Assembly (NCBI RefSeq): GCF_014489555.1
Contig: NZ_CP060784.1
Span: forward strand, 806,001-870,000
DNA: 64,000 nucleotides
Direction: 5' to 3'
DNA from: Hymenobacter qilianensis
GTDB taxonomy: Bacteria > Bacteroidota > Bacteroidia > Cytophagales > Hymenobacteraceae
Below the pieces are notes generated by a model. That model saw only the letters and a program-made list of their open reading frames with translations. It was not told where the DNA came from and made no database searches. This document shows positions 1 through 12,703 of the stretch, piece by piece (the stretch's first letter is position 1; each line of letters begins with the position of its first letter). The position numbers and the translations under genes were made by a program.

Positions 1-543
1 TTTGCCCCCGGCGTCGAGCCCGATTTTCTGATCAACCTGGTGCGGGCGGCCAACCAGCTCAGCGTGAAAGTAGTGCTGGATAGCTCGGGCCCGGCGCTTC
101 AGCAGGTGGTTAAAGCCGGGGGCCTTTATCTGATAAAGCCCAACATCGGGGAGCTGTGCCGACTGGTGGGAGCCGCCGAGTTGGACAGCGCCTGCGTGGC
201 CGAAGCCGCTCGCGAGCTGATCGGGGATGGCAAGTGCGAGCTGGTGGCCGTTTCGATGGGGCCACAGGGAGCAGTACTCATTTCCCCGGACCTCGCCGAC
301 TTTGTACCGGCACCGGCCGTGCGCAAGCGCAGCACCGTGGGCGCCGGCGACAGCATGGTGGCGGGTATGGTGTACGCGCTGGCTGCTGGGCAGCCGCTGC
401 GCGAAGTTATCCGACTGGGCGTGGCCTGCGGCACGGCCGCCACCATGAACCCCGGCACCGAGCTATTCCGCAAGCCCGATGTGGACAAGCTCTACAACTG
501 GCTGCTTCAAACCATGCCTCGGGAAAGTGCCGTACCCGGATAA
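1..543 (+). CDS. pfkB: 6-phosphofructokinase II / PfkB-family sugar kinase (C-terminal part)
   Basis: Ribokinase/PfkB-fold kinase, cut by the window start; about 180 residues remain. It should phosphorylate fructose 6-phosphate (or a related sugar phosphate) with ATP in glycolysis. The PfkB signature STVGAGDSMVAG (about bases 331-366) holds the catalytic Asp in GAGD. KPNIGEL and VSMGPQGA are the usual nucleotide-side motifs. The run from RSTVGAGDSMV to the C-terminus resembles E. coli Pfk-2 more than FruK or LacC. The first codons read FAPGV where the family has LPPGV; one extra C in the run at bases 5-9 would give LPPGV, so a base is probably missing there. A Nudix gene follows 7 bases after the stop. 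The exact sugar substrate is inferred. Confidence 0.85.
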   Translation, partial: FAPGVEPDFLINLVRAANQLSVKVVLDSSGPALQQVVKAGGLYLIKPNIGELCRLVGAAELDSACVAEAARELIGDGKCELVAVSMGPQGAVLISPDLADFVPAPAVRKRSTVGAGDSMVAGMVYALAAGQPLREVIRLGVACGTAATMNPGTELFRKPDVDKLYNWLLQTMPRESAVPG

Positions 544-550
544 TCGCAAA

Positions 551-964
551 ATGCCCCCCAGCCCACTCCTGATTGACAAAATAGCCTGGCTGCACCTGCA
601 TGAAGGCAAGCTGCTGAGCACACGCAGCCGCGGCAAAGACCGCTACTATATTCCGGGCGGTAAGCGCGAAGCCGGCGAAACCGATGAGCAAACCTTGCTG
701 CGCGAAATTAGGGAGGAGCTGACCGTGGAGCTGCTGCCGGAAAGCCTGGCGTACCAGGGCACGTTTGAAGCGCCCGCGCACGGCCACGCGCCGAATGTAG
801 TGGTGCGCATGACCTGCTACGGCGCTCACTACCGCGGCCATATTCAGCCCGCCGCCGAGATTGAGGAAGTGGTCTGGCTTACGTACCAAGACCGCCCCCA
901 CGTATCGGCCGTCGACCAGCTGATTTTTGACTGGCTCAAAGACCAGAAACTACTGGCTGATTAA
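551..964 (+). CDS. Nudix hydrolase
   Basis: Nudix-fold pyrophosphohydrolase of 137 residues that cleaves nucleoside diphosphates linked to another moiety; the substrate cannot be told. The Nudix box begins GGKREAGETDEQTLLRE and continues IREELTV, fitting GX5EX7REUXEEXGU except that Thr replaces the late Gly. The metal-binding REUXEE core is intact. The ATG at 551 is preferred over upstream in-frame codons because it lies just after the pfkB stop and begins MPPSP. The start overlaps a C6 tract that also occurs after three other stop codons in the window. Probably co-transcribed with pfkB. Confidence 0.85.
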   Translation: MPPSPLLIDKIAWLHLHEGKLLSTRSRGKDRYYIPGGKREAGETDEQTLLREIREELTVELLPESLAYQGTFEAPAHGHAPNVVVRMTCYGAHYRGHIQPAAEIEEVVWLTYQDRPHVSAVDQLIFDWLKDQKLLAD

Positions 965-981
965 TCGGTTTTGATTCTACT

Positions 982-1098
982 ATGCTAAAAAACTCCAAAG
1001 GACCGGAGCTGCCCGCCTGGGTTTTCCTCCTTATTCGCTTCGGCTCACTGGCTCTGGTAGCGGTAGTTGCCTACTTCGTTTTCAGATGCAATACCTAG
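982..1098 (+). CDS. Small single-pass membrane protein (38 aa)
   Basis: A 38-codon reading frame begins 17 bases after the Nudix stop. The N-terminal 14 residues are polar and end in Pro, then comes one strong hydrophobic helix (WVFLLIRFGSLALVAVVAYF) and a short tail FRCNT. The pattern of a short cytoplasmic head, one membrane helix and a tiny tail is typical of real small membrane proteins, and the position fits an operon with the Nudix gene. No family is recognised. Without comparison to relatives it could still be a chance frame. Confidence 0.45.
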   Translation: MLKNSKGPELPAWVFLLIRFGSLALVAVVAYFVFRCNT

Positions 1099-1258
1099 CT
1101 CTTGAACTGGGAAAATGAGTAAGCTTATCTCAACTGTGTAGAGGTTCAGCTACGCATGTATTTTGCTGGTTGTAGCTAAGAATGAAACTTCTAGGAGGCA
1201 AAAACTGCTTTACATCCAGTATTTTACCGGAAGTTATTGCTCACCAAGCCTCCACATA

Positions 1259-3388
<2,130 letters not shown>

Positions 3389-3408
3389 CAGCATTCAATT
3401 AAAAGCCT

Positions 3409-3444
3409 AAAAAAAGCCCCCCAGAAACACTTCTGGGGGCTTTT
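3409..3444. terminator. Bidirectional rho-independent terminator
   Basis: An A run, then GCCCCCCAG, a short loop, CTGGGGGC and a T run. It lies between two convergent genes and can serve both. One arm has six C and the other five G, so the stem holds one unpaired base or the G run is one base short. Confidence 0.85.
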
Positions 3445-3477
3445 ATTTATGGACAGAATCTAAAATATAGCTTTTAT

Positions 3478-5881
3478 TTATAGCGGCTGTTTTATCTCAA
3501 ATACAAATCGGCGACTACCAGCCAGGCCATTCGGTGCCATTCCTTGCATTACCACCATATACTTTCCTTGCTGATCAGAAGTGTAAAATTCGACGGTCTT
3601 ATTTCCGTCAGCGGTGGTCGTCACGTTCGGATTCCAGTACAGCAGATTGCGCGCGTCTGGTAGTCGGCTTTGCTTTTCTGCGGCGGTTTCGTAGCGTGGC
3701 GAGTAAAACTCGCGCTGCCATTGCGGCCCTTCATATTCCTGCATGAGCACAGCAGGGTTGGGCTGGAAGCCGCCCAAATCGCCCTTGTACGTAGTAAAGC
3801 TTACGAGACCTTCGTACGTCATGGCGCCCTGAATATACCGACTGGTGAACACCTCTAGCTTTTGAATAGTAAGCGGATCGATGGCCATGAGTTTATTGAT
3901 GTCAAACACCGGAAACCCATCCAATAGCACCATCGGGTTTTTGCTAAAAACCCCTCCATTCACATTGTCTACCACCATGAAATGAAAGCCGTCATTTCGG
4001 CGCCTGACCAGCACGCCCGGCACGTACTCCCGCATGACTTCCTCTAGTACTTTGAACCGGGTATAATCGTCCAGTTTATAGGTTTCGTTAGGCTTCCCAT
4101 AAAACGAAACGCTATCAACCGCGGGTATTTTATAGGTAGAAAGCTGCTTGCGCGAGTAGGCGTTCTGCACCTGTATATGCAGGCTGCGCTTAGTCAGAGC
4201 ACTACGCAAAGCCTCTGATAAAACCACCGGCGCCGCAATAGAAGCACAGTATTGTAACGAAAATGGATTCAGGATTTCCACCCGATACATGCTATCAGTC
4301 TGGGTGTTGGTTTGCACCATCAACTCCTTGGGGCCGTTCAAATTCTGCGTTTCAAACCGGACGCGGCCGCTCTCGTCGCTCGTAGCAGTGTATAGTCGGG
4401 CAAGTCGGCTGGGACTAGTTAGGTAAGCGCCTATTTTCGGCCCTGGTTTGCCAGTAAATCGGTGTACTACTCGCCCCTCAATCAAATGCCCGCTTAGCTC
4501 CGGTAAGTAGTCCAGTTTTGGTGGTGTATTCGAGAATATATCGGTCCACTGGAAGCGGCTCCAGCCGTGTGTCAGCATCAAATTATCTGCCGCTTCGGTC
4601 GCTTCGGCGCCCGTGCTGGTGAGGTAATAATTTGGGTTTTCAACAGTTCCTTTTAAATCGGATGTCAGCCACAAAACGCTGTTGATATCAGGCCCCGAAT
4701 CCACCGACAAAGAGTCTAGTCGATACACAGCAAGTGACATATCAGCGGGCAAAATTTGCCCCCAGAAGTGGCAGCAGACAGCTGTAATGTCACTTTTTCC
4801 CGCGTACCGTACTGCGGCTTATCTAATGCGGCCGCAATTACCAATTGCTGTTTGGGGCGCTGAAAATATAAGCGCTCACTAAGCGGTTGTTTGCGACTAT
4901 TGAACAGGGTAAAATGCGTGATACCATCCGCCAAGCCCAGCTTGTTTAACACAAATTCTCCCCGCCCATTAGCAAGACGTGTAGCTTCCGAAACAGATAT
5001 TTTCTGCCCTGCGTGCCCTATCAAAAACAGCTCTTCCCCTGACCTTTCTGCTAGGTTTGAAGCCACCGTTATTCTGAGCTGGCCCTGACCTTTCTCCTCC
5101 AAACGCAGCACGTACCCCTGCGCCTGCACTGAGGGTAGTTTTCGGGTAACGCTCTCCCTGTTCGAAAACCTCAGTATGGCTGTGTATCCGGAGCCTTCTT
5201 GCGTTGGCGTAAAAGCAAACTTTCCCAAGCCGAATTTCAGCGTTTTGAACTGGGCCAGCACAGCGCCTTGCGCATCCAAAATGGTGCCCTCGGCATCCAC
5301 TCCTTTGCCTGATTTATTAACGATTTTGACGGCTACTTGGCTCGTTATTCCTTTCACCAGATTGCCCCCTCCGGAAAGAATTGAATATCTAAAGCCGCAG
5401 AATCTTTGCTAGCCTTCAGCCCCAGATTTCTCCGGGTATTAACGATGGTGACCGGCGTGTACGAATAAAAATCGGGGCTGAAGTTCTTCATCCAGCTCGT
5501 GTAGGCTCGCACTACATAGTTGCCAGACGTCAGCGAAGCCGGCAAAGAAAAGGAGCCGCTGCCAACTGCATTCAGCAAACTCACCTTTGCCTGCAACACT
5601 GGCTTTCGCTCCTTATCCAGCACTTCTACATACGCTATTTTACTAAGTGACAAAGGCTTGTGATAGGTACCATCCACAGCGTTTATCTTAAACCATACTA
5701 TCTCTCCGCTCACATAAAAAGGGCGGTCTACATGCACATACAATTTCTCCTGCAGCGTCTGCTGGCTGTAGACATCAAACTGCGTTTGTATGCTTTTGAG
5801 CGAATTTGTTTGGCCGTATAATCTGCCGCTGCTTAGTGCCCAAACGCAGGCAGCAAACAGAATAGCTTTAGGTGTTTTCAT
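3478..5881 (-). CDS. MG2 / macroglobulin-like outer-membrane protein with TonB plug-like C-terminus (two frameshifts)
   Basis: Reconstructed as one gene of about 801 residues, split as sequenced at C runs 5365-5369 and 4759-4763. Adding one base at each restores PEGGNLVKGI and SGGQILPADM. A signal peptide ends at LYGQ. Residues 40-60 (QEKLYVHVDRPFYVSGEIVWF) match the MG2-type domain seen in many large Bacteroidota surface proteins, followed by beta-sandwich segments. The C-terminal third (VLEEVMREYVPGV, NPMVLLDGFPVFD) resembles a TonB receptor plug without a barrel. It lies 65 bases after the DUF4249 gene on the same strand, so it is probably the last gene of the receptor cluster. Function is unknown; a role in envelope assembly or uptake is inference. 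Confidence 0.75.
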
Positions 5882-5946
5882 CTTACGTAACGGCGGAAGG
5901 CGAGCAGGCTAGACTTGGAATTGGTTTGTAGTGCAGACTTTATTTA

Positions 5947-7089
5947 CTACTTCCAAAACGCAGGCCTGACATTGGTGCCGCGCTTGCGGCAATCCACGCA
6001 ATCAGCAATGGAATAAAGATATCCGCCGCCCTCAAGCCTGTCGATAGGAATAAAATCGCCGGTCCGGAAAAAGTCTTCCATGGCGGGCGTGGGGGCTTTA
6101 TTGTGTCGGGGCGGCCGCAATCCTGCTCATAACCGGTGAGAGACACCCAGCTTTGCGGTAACTGGCGGCGCTCGATGAAAATGCGCTTCTCCGTGACCGA
6201 TTGCACGCCTATGTAGCCAATAACCGGCTCGGTTGCGTCGGCGATATTGCGCACGTTGCCGGTGAGCTGGCTGGGCTGCGGGTCGAAGATGGTACCAATA
6301 TTCTCGGTGTTTTTTTGCAGCAGCTCCCAATAGGCAAATTCCTCCGCGCTCAGCGCATACTGCTTTACCAGGATGCTGTATTTGTACCGCAGCTTCGTAG
6401 AGCTGGGGGAACTAGCGTGAGCGGATAATCGGCCACCACATTCTGACTCAGGGCTAAGGTGCTGCCCAGCTTTATGGCCGAGGACTGCTCGGTCTTCCAG
6501 CAATAATAGATGTCTCCGTTGAAGCGGAAGTCAAGTCTGCCGTTGCGGTATTCCAAAAAGGAGCGGAAAGCCGACGTAAACTCCCACGTCTCGTCGTAGT
6601 CCCAGCGGTAGAAGCGGGTGGCCTCGTTATCGTCGTGGGTATTCACATACACCTGCACGCCCTGGGCGCTGGCTGTCCACGTTACGGAATCGATGGGCGG
6701 AGTCGTTTTGGCAGCTGCGTAATCGGAGGCATAATCCCGCCGCGCCTGCGTCCGGAAAAACAGCCGGTACCGCTTGGCTGGAATCAGCGCCAAAGAAGTG
6801 GAAGTATAAGTGCCGGGGCCGTTTCGGTTAAGGCATAGCGCGGCCCGGCCTCCTCTTCAATAAAAACAGCGGCTTTGGCCTCGGCGGGCGGGGGCGCGGT
6901 GCTGATCAGGTTGTCGGTGCGCGAGAGGCGAATGGTCGTTACGCCGCTACTGTTGATGGTGCCATCCACCACCAGGTAGTTTTCGGCCGAGGCAATAACC
7001 TCAGGCTCGAAGGTGTCGATGCAGCCCGCAAGCGTCAGGAGCACTGCTCCCAGCCCGGCCCGGTATAGCAGGTGTAAAAAGCAGCGCAT
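5947..7089 (-). CDS. DUF4249-family lipoprotein (three frameshifts)
   Basis: Reconstructed as one gene of about 381 residues. It begins with a lipoprotein signal ending LLTLAGC, then DTFEPEVIASAENYLVVDG, typical of DUF4249. As sequenced it is broken at G runs 6815-6818, 6405-6409 and 6091-6095. One added base at each gives TAPGTYTSTS, VPPSSTKLRY and KPPTPAMEDF in a single frame ending DCRKRGTNVRPAFWK. The start codon directly abuts the stop of the TonB receptor gene. DUF4249 proteins are repeatedly found beside TonB receptors in Bacteroidota; a SusD-like partner role is inferred from that pairing. The C-terminal Cys residues in IADCVDC are a family feature. Confidence 0.8.
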
Positions 7090-9857
7090 CTAGAATTTGA
7101 AGTTGTAGGTAACGGTAGGAATGGGCTGGCCAAAAATGGCTAGCTGATACCCCTTTATCTGCCCGTTCTCGGATTTGAAATAAATGGAATACGGGTTTTT
7201 GCGCCCCGTCAGGTTGTACACCGAAACCGTCCAGGAGCTGTGAGCCAGTTTTTTGACTTTGTGGCTGCCCTCAATGTTCAGGGCAAAGTCGGCGCGGTAG
7301 TAATCGGGCACGCGGTACTCGTTGCGCTCGGAATAAAACACCCGGGTTGAGCCGTTGGCCACGTACTTGGCCAGCGGCAGGGTAATAGGCCGGCCGGTGC
7401 TGTAATTAACGTTCAGCGAGGCGCTGAAGCGGCGGCTAAACCGGTAGTTGCCTACCAGCGTGGCGTCGTGCGGCTTGTCGAAGTTGCTGGGGTAAAATTG
7501 CCCCCCATTGATCATATCGCCAGTGGTGCCCAGATTTACCTGCACCAGGGAGCGGGAATAGGTGTAGCTCACCCACCCATTGAGCTTGCCCGTCAGCTTG
7601 CGCACCATCACCTCCACGCCGTAGGCTTTGCCCTCGGCATTTACCACGTCCGTCTCGATGTGCGGATTCAGGAGCAGGGTGGCGCCGCTTTTATAGTCCA
7701 GAAAGTCGTGCATCACCCGATAATAGGTTTCCACAGAGGTCTCGATGGTGTTGTTTTTAAAGTTGCGGTAATAGCCTAAGGAGGCTTGATCTCCGACTTG
7801 TGGCCGAATATTACTGTCGCTTAGCTTCCAGCTATCCGTGGGCGACATAGACGCCGTATTCGACAGCATATGAATGTACTGGCGCATGCGGTTGACGCTC
7901 AGCTTCACCGATGATTTGTCGGACAGCGCGTACTTGGCCGACAGGCGGTATTCGGGGCCGTGGTAGGTAGCCAGCACATTGCCTTTGCCCACCCGAAGCG
8001 TATCGGTTATCGTATTCACCGACTTCGACACACCCGGCAAGTACGCATACACTTCTCTGGGGCCCAGGGCATTATACAAGGAATAGCGCAAGCCAACCGA
8101 CACCGACAGGCGCGGGGTAAGCGTAATCAGGTCGGAAACGTAGAGGGCGCTTTCCAGCGCCTGCTCGCGGGCCAGCGTGTTCGGCAATATCAACGATTCG
8201 CCCCCCACGGGTGAAAAGCTGCCCGGCGACACATTGTACAGAATGGTGCTGGCGCCAAAGTCAATGGTGTGCTTGGCGCTGGGCAAATAGCTAAAATCAG
8301 CCTGGGTGTTTAGCTGCCTGATATTGTAGCGGAGGCGCGCATTGGTTACCGGATTATCCTGGCTTGAAATATTGTACTGATACTGGCTGTAAGCGCTGGT
8401 AAGCACGCCGTACAGGCGGTTGTTGAACGTGTGCCGCCATTTCAAGCTGGCCGTGGTGTTCTCGTATTGATACACACTGTCGCTGGCCAGCTGAAACTCA
8501 TCCCGGCTCCGGTACCCGGTGAGGTAGAGCGAGTTCTTATCATTTATCTCGTGGCTGATGTGGGCGTTCAAATCGTAGAAAGCTGCGGAACTTTGCTTGA
8601 GCTTGCTGTTCGACAGCCGCTTCAGAATCCAGTTGGAATAGCTGGTTCGCCCGCTCAGCAGGAAAGCGCTTTTGTCTTTTATAATTGGCCCTTCAAAAGC
8701 CAGCCGGCTGGTGAGCAGACCAATGCCGCCGGAGCCCGCAAACTTCTTTTTGTTGCCGTCGCGCGTGGCGATGTCCAGCACCGACGACAAGCGCCCGCCA
8801 AACTTGGCCGGCACGGTGCCTTTGTACAGCTCCACCGTCTTCAGAATATCAGGATTGAAAGCCGAAAAGAACCCAAATAAGTGGGACGGATTATAGATGG
8901 TTGCGTCGTTGAACAAGATCAGATTCTGGTCGGTGGAGCCGCCGCGCACGTTGAGCCCGGTGCTGCCCTCTCCCACCGATTTCACCCCCGGCAGCGTGAG
9001 CACGATGCGCAGAATATCCGTCTCGCCAAAAGCGGTGGGCACCTGCCGCATGGTTTTGATATCGAGCCGCTCAAGGCCCATCTGCATGCCGGCTACGTTT
9101 TTGTCTTTCTCGGCTTCCACTACCACCTCCCGGAGCGTGGTAATGTCTTCTTCCACCTCAATATCAAGCTTGCCATCGGCCTGAAGCACGATCTGGCGCT
9201 TGGTATTTTTTACGCCTACTCCTCTGATTTTCAGCTCGTGCCTGCCCACGGGCAGCGTGAGCGAGTAATAGCCAAACTGATCGGTGGCGGCACCGATGGA
9301 GGGCGACTCAATAAACACCGACGCCCCGATTACCGGCTCACCCGATTTGCTGTCGCGCACGTGTCCGGCCAGCGTGGCGTTGCCCTTTGTAGTCGCGCCG
9401 CCGCTCCTCCCGATTTCGTAGACTTTCAATTGCAGCGTCGCCGCCGAAACTGGTTTCTTGCCGGCATCCTCTTCATCGGGGTCAGTGGCGGCCAGATTAT
9501 CGGCGGGCTCCTTGCTGAAATAGCCGGGGGCAATTCGGTGGCTATTTGCGTGCCGGAGGTGATGTACACGCGCTTTTCGGCGTCGATGGCGAACCGCAGG
9601 TCTGTGCCCTTCAGCACCAGATCCAATACCTCTGCCAAGGGTCGCTGCTGTAGCTGAGCGTTGATGACCACGCTATCGACCGAGGCAGGGTTGAAGTAAA
9701 ACCGATAGGGCGTTTTTGCTTCTACCGATTTGGCGAAAGTTTCAAAGTCTGCCCTTTCAAAACTTCCGCTGATTAAGGGCGCTGAATCCTGCGCGTAACC
9801 TGCTACTACAGTAAATAAAAGAAGGCAGAGCAGAATAATCCGGCTAACTAATTTCAT
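7090..9857 (-). CDS. TonB-dependent receptor with STN domain (one frameshift)
   Basis: Reconstructed as one protein of about 922 residues. After a signal peptide ending VAGYAQ comes an STN (secretin/TonB N-terminal) domain around residues 25-120, a carboxypeptidase-regulatory-like domain (GHVRDSKSGEPVIGASVFI), a plug (GVKSVGEGSTGLNVRGG) and a C-terminal beta barrel ending in aromatic YNFKF. The frame breaks at G run 9526-9530; one base restores TELPPGYFSKEPADNL and continuous reading into the next part. STN domains usually pass a signal to a FecR-like anti-sigma factor, but none is nearby. It would import a large or scarce solute across the outer membrane using TonB energy. Confidence 0.9.
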
Positions 9858-9928
9858 TTAAAATTACTTAGCGCTTCTTGAGAAAATAGACTTATTTCCA
9901 CTAATAAGTTCGTTTAGATTATTTGACT

Positions 9929-10672
9929 CTACAGTGAATTATAATAGTTAACCAGCTCGATAATAGCTGCTTCCTGACTGCTTTTTTTAAACTTCAGCTT
10001 ATGCTGCCGGGCGTAGCTATCCAGGGCCGTTTTCTTGTCGCTTAACAGACGCACAATGGATTGGCGGGACGTCACGGGATGAAACTCATTGTTTTTTTGA
10101 AGGTAGAATTTAGCTTCTTCCAGGTAGCTTCCTTCTAAGCCGTAAAGACCGCGCCTAGTCAGTATTTTTTTCGTCCTCTTTGCCAACACTTTTGCGTTTC
10201 CATCTACCAGCAGATCGTAGTAGCCGGTTGGTATAGAATAGCGTGCTGAATCGCGCTGTATAAGGCGCGTGAACGTGTGTCCATCGATTATAAAATACTG
10301 CACGTTGTCATCTACCAGTCTGAATTGCAGCGGATTTGTCGGCGGCTGAATTACCACCTGATCCAGCTTCATATCATAGAGCAGCGGAACCTTGGTATAG
10401 GCCGTGCCGTGGTAATAAACGGTCCCGATTTGTTGTTTGCCAGTGCCAAAATACTGGTTGCCTTTCATGTAAGGCTTGTTATAATCAAGGTATTCCGGGC
10501 CCGTGTACAGCAGCGAGTTATCCCCTATTGCCTTCGCGTAGCGCAGGGTTGCGGCTTCAACTGCCGTTGCCACCGCGCCGCTGTCGGCGGGGCTAATCTG
10601 TTGGCTGAAAGCGGGCAGAGATGACAGCACTACTACCCCAACGGCGGCCAGCAGCGTAAATCTGATTTTCAT
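9929..10672 (-). CDS. Secreted protein of unknown function
   Basis: A 247-residue protein with a clear signal peptide ending SLPAFSQQ. No domain is recognised. The mature part has repeated short beta-like segments (QQIGTVYYHG, LQFRLVDDN) and a basic Lys-rich C-terminus that may form a helix (KKTALDSYARQHKLKFKKS). It lies 71 bases upstream of the TonB receptor on the same strand, so it may be the first gene of that cluster. Confidence 0.75.
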   Translation of the reverse strand: MKIRFTLLAAVGVVVLSSLPAFSQQISPADSGAVATAVEAATLRYAKAIGDNSLLYTGPEYLDYNKPYMKGNQYFGTGKQQIGTVYYHGTAYTKVPLLYDMKLDQVVIQPPTNPLQFRLVDDNVQYFIIDGHTFTRLIQRDSARYSIPTGYYDLLVDGNAKVLAKRTKKILTRRGLYGLEGSYLEEAKFYLQKNNEFHPVTSRQSIVRLLSDKKTALDSYARQHKLKFKKSSQEAAIIELVNYYNSL

Positions 10673-10897
10673 AAATAGCTTATAAAGGCATTGCTGCGGC
10701 CAACTTCACGCTGCTCCCAGGCTTGTCGCTTCCATAAAGTTTGGAGGTACTAAATATATGGATAATTCCGCGCTAGCTTAACTGTAGGCGCGTGTTGTGG
10801 CTCAATATTACCTCTCACAAGTCAACCACGAATCAGTGGAAAGAAGGACAGCGGCAAGCGGCTAGCTGGTTCGCTTCTTCGCAAGTTACCAGAGCTT

Positions 10898-10933
10898 AAA
10901 AAAGCCCCCAGAAGTGTTTCTGGGGGCTTTTTT
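10898..10933. terminator. Bidirectional terminator
   Basis: A run, GCCCCCAGA, loop, TCTGGGGGC, T run, with a perfect stem. It lies just downstream of the CurA-like gene on the minus strand. Confidence 0.85.
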
Positions 10934-10961
10934 AGGCAGTAGTTAAGCAGGTTCACCCGGC

Positions 10962-11975
10962 TTATCTGCTGCTGGGCTCTGCCACCTTCACAACTGCTTT
11001 GCCCGTGTTTTCACCGTGAAACAGGCCTAGGAAAGCGGCCGGCAGCTGGTCGAAGCCTTCGGTGACGGTTTCCTGATACTTTAAATGGCCCTGCTGATAC
11101 CATTCGGAGAGCTGCTGCATAGCTTCCGGCCACCGGGGCAGATAGTCACTGACTATGAAGCCTTGCAGGCGCGAGCTGGTCACGAGCAGCTTGCCTTCGG
11201 GGCGCGGCCCCACGGGCGCTTCCGTGGCATTGTAGTTCGAAATCTGGCCGCAGAGAGCAATGCGCGCGTGCTTGTTGAGCAGGTTATACACCGCGTCGCT
11301 GATGGTGCCGCCCACGTTATCGAAGTAGCAATCCACGCCGTTGGGAGCGGCGGCGGCCAAGGCCTGGGCTATGTCGGGCGTGGTTTTGTAGTTGATGGTT
11401 TCGTCGAAGCCCAGCTCTTTGAGATAGGCCAGTTTTTGGTCGGAGCCGGCAATGCCGATCACGCGGCAGCCTTTGATTTTGGCTATTTGCCCCACCACAA
11501 TACCCACGGCTCCGGCGGCGCCCGATACCACCACGGTTTCGCCGGCTTTGGGCTGACAGATATCCAGCAGCCCGAAATAAGCCGTGATGCCCGGCATTCC
11601 GAGCAGGCCCAGGTAGTAGCTCAGCGGCGCCTGATCTGCCGGAATCGGCTGCAAGCCGCGCCCGTCCGACAGGCTGTACTCCTGCCAGGGCAGCGAACCT
11701 ACCACCACGCTGCCCACCGGTAGCTTCGGATGCTGGCTTTCCACCACTTCGGCTACCATTCCTCCCTCCATGGGCTGTCCAACCTCAAACGGGGGCACGT
11801 ATGATTTGCCCTCATTCATGCGGCCGCGCATGTACGGATCAACGGAAACATAAAGCGCCTTCAGCAACACCTGACCCTGCTGAGGTAAGGGCACGTCGAT
11901 AGTTTTGAAGGTAAACTGAGCCGCCGTTGGCTCACCTTTCGGGCGGCTGGCGAAGAGAATAGTTTGGGTTTGCAT
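10962..11975 (-). CDS. NADP-dependent oxidoreductase, CurA / leukotriene B4 12-hydroxydehydrogenase type
   Basis: Zinc-free medium-chain reductase of 337 residues that reduces the C=C bond of enones or 2-alkenals with NADPH. Visible features are SVDPYMRGRMNE near residue 50, GMPGITAYFGLLDICQPKAG, and the Rossmann motif VVSGAAGAVGIVVGQIAK near residue 150. NVGGTISDAVYNLL and FDQLPAAF complete the family pattern. Zinc-binding residues of alcohol dehydrogenases are absent. It stands alone between two terminators. The physiological substrate is not known; detoxification of reactive carbonyls is a reasonable guess. Confidence 0.9.
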   Translation of the reverse strand: MQTQTILFASRPKGEPTAAQFTFKTIDVPLPQQGQVLLKALYVSVDPYMRGRMNEGKSYVPPFEVGQPMEGGMVAEVVESQHPKLPVGSVVVGSLPWQEYSLSDGRGLQPIPADQAPLSYYLGLLGMPGITAYFGLLDICQPKAGETVVVSGAAGAVGIVVGQIAKIKGCRVIGIAGSDQKLAYLKELGFDETINYKTTPDIAQALAAAAPNGVDCYFDNVGGTISDAVYNLLNKHARIALCGQISNYNATEAPVGPRPEGKLLVTSSRLQGFIVSDYLPRWPEAMQQLSEWYQQGHLKYQETVTEGFDQLPAAFLGLFHGENTGKAVVKVAEPSSR

Positions 11976-12125
11976 AGCAGATCAGAGGGAGCGGAAAAAT
12001 TCGAAAAAAGCCCCCCACTAGCATCTTTACGGCAGATGCGCCCTTGCAGGCGAATACTTAATCAAACCAGCGCTGCGCAGTTGTGGTAGCAGCACTTGCT
12101 AGGCAGTGCTCAGTTAATGACTTAC

Positions 12126-12161
12126 AAAAAAAGCCCCCAGAGACATTCTAGGGCCTTTTTT
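12126..12161 (-). terminator. Imperfect terminator downstream of the ExbD-like gene
   Basis: A run with GCCCCCAGAG, loop, CTAGGGCC and T run. The right arm is shorter than in the other copies (three G). It sits 17 bases beyond the ExbD-like stop. Confidence 0.7.
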
Positions 12162-12178
12162 GTAACTAGAGTTCAAAG

Positions 12179-12703
12179 TTACAGGGCGTTTAGCTTCAGC
12201 AGCGCTCTGTCTTCTGCTGTAACATCAACCAAGGCGTACCGCTTCTGATTAGTAATTTCTATCTCATCTAATGCATCTACCATATCCTTGTATTTAGCAT
12301 TAGCAGTCATCTTGAGATACACTACAGCAGTCGGGTTCACTCGCTGCAAATCAAGCAACACTTTCCTTAGTCCCTCCGGCCCGAGATTGGTAGTGTGCAG
12401 CTCTGGTCGTTCTCCAAAATCGCTATTTAGCCCAAAGAAATGATAGGCTTGGCCATTCTGACCTATAATCACAGTTAATACACTCCTACAAACAATCCCA
12501 CCAAGCCTGTCTCCGCTACACGTAGGGCGCACAGGCGTGGCTAGCTTTATCATTGAGGGCTTAGCAAACTCACCCGCCATAATAAAAAACGTTACCAGCA
12601 GAAACCCCAACCCCACCATAGGAGTCATATCGGGCAGGAGCTTGCTACCGGATCGGCGGCCAGGCTTGCGGCGGTTTAGTGGGTTGTTGATGTTATCAGC
12701 CAT
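12179..12703 (-). CDS. ExbD/TolR-like protein lacking the essential membrane Asp
   Basis: About 174 residues: a basic N-terminus, one membrane helix and a periplasmic domain. The helix reads DMTPMVGLGFLLVTFFIMA where Bacteroidota ExbD proteins have DMTPMVDLGFLL. The Asp that carries protons in ExbD and TolR is replaced by Gly (codon GGG). No ExbB or TonB gene is adjacent. The periplasmic part has a Cys pair (PTCSGDRLGGIVCRS) and the usual YKDMVDALDEIEITNQKRYALVDVT segment. The start at 12703 is preferred; an ATG five codons upstream is also possible. It is probably unable to use the proton gradient by itself and may be a paralog with another role. Confidence 0.8.
   Translation of the reverse strand: MADNINNPLNRRKPGRRSGSKLLPDMTPMVGLGFLLVTFFIMAGEFAKPSMIKLATPVRPTCSGDRLGGIVCRSVLTVIIGQNGQAYHFFGLNSDFGERPELHTTNLGPEGLRKVLLDLQRVNPTAVVYLKMTANAKYKDMVDALDEIEITNQKRYALVDVTAEDRALLKLNAL

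Noticed and set aside
8881..9657. 258-codon plus-strand frame inside the TonB receptor gene
   Set aside because: It is antisense to a strong receptor sequence, with no domain of its own.
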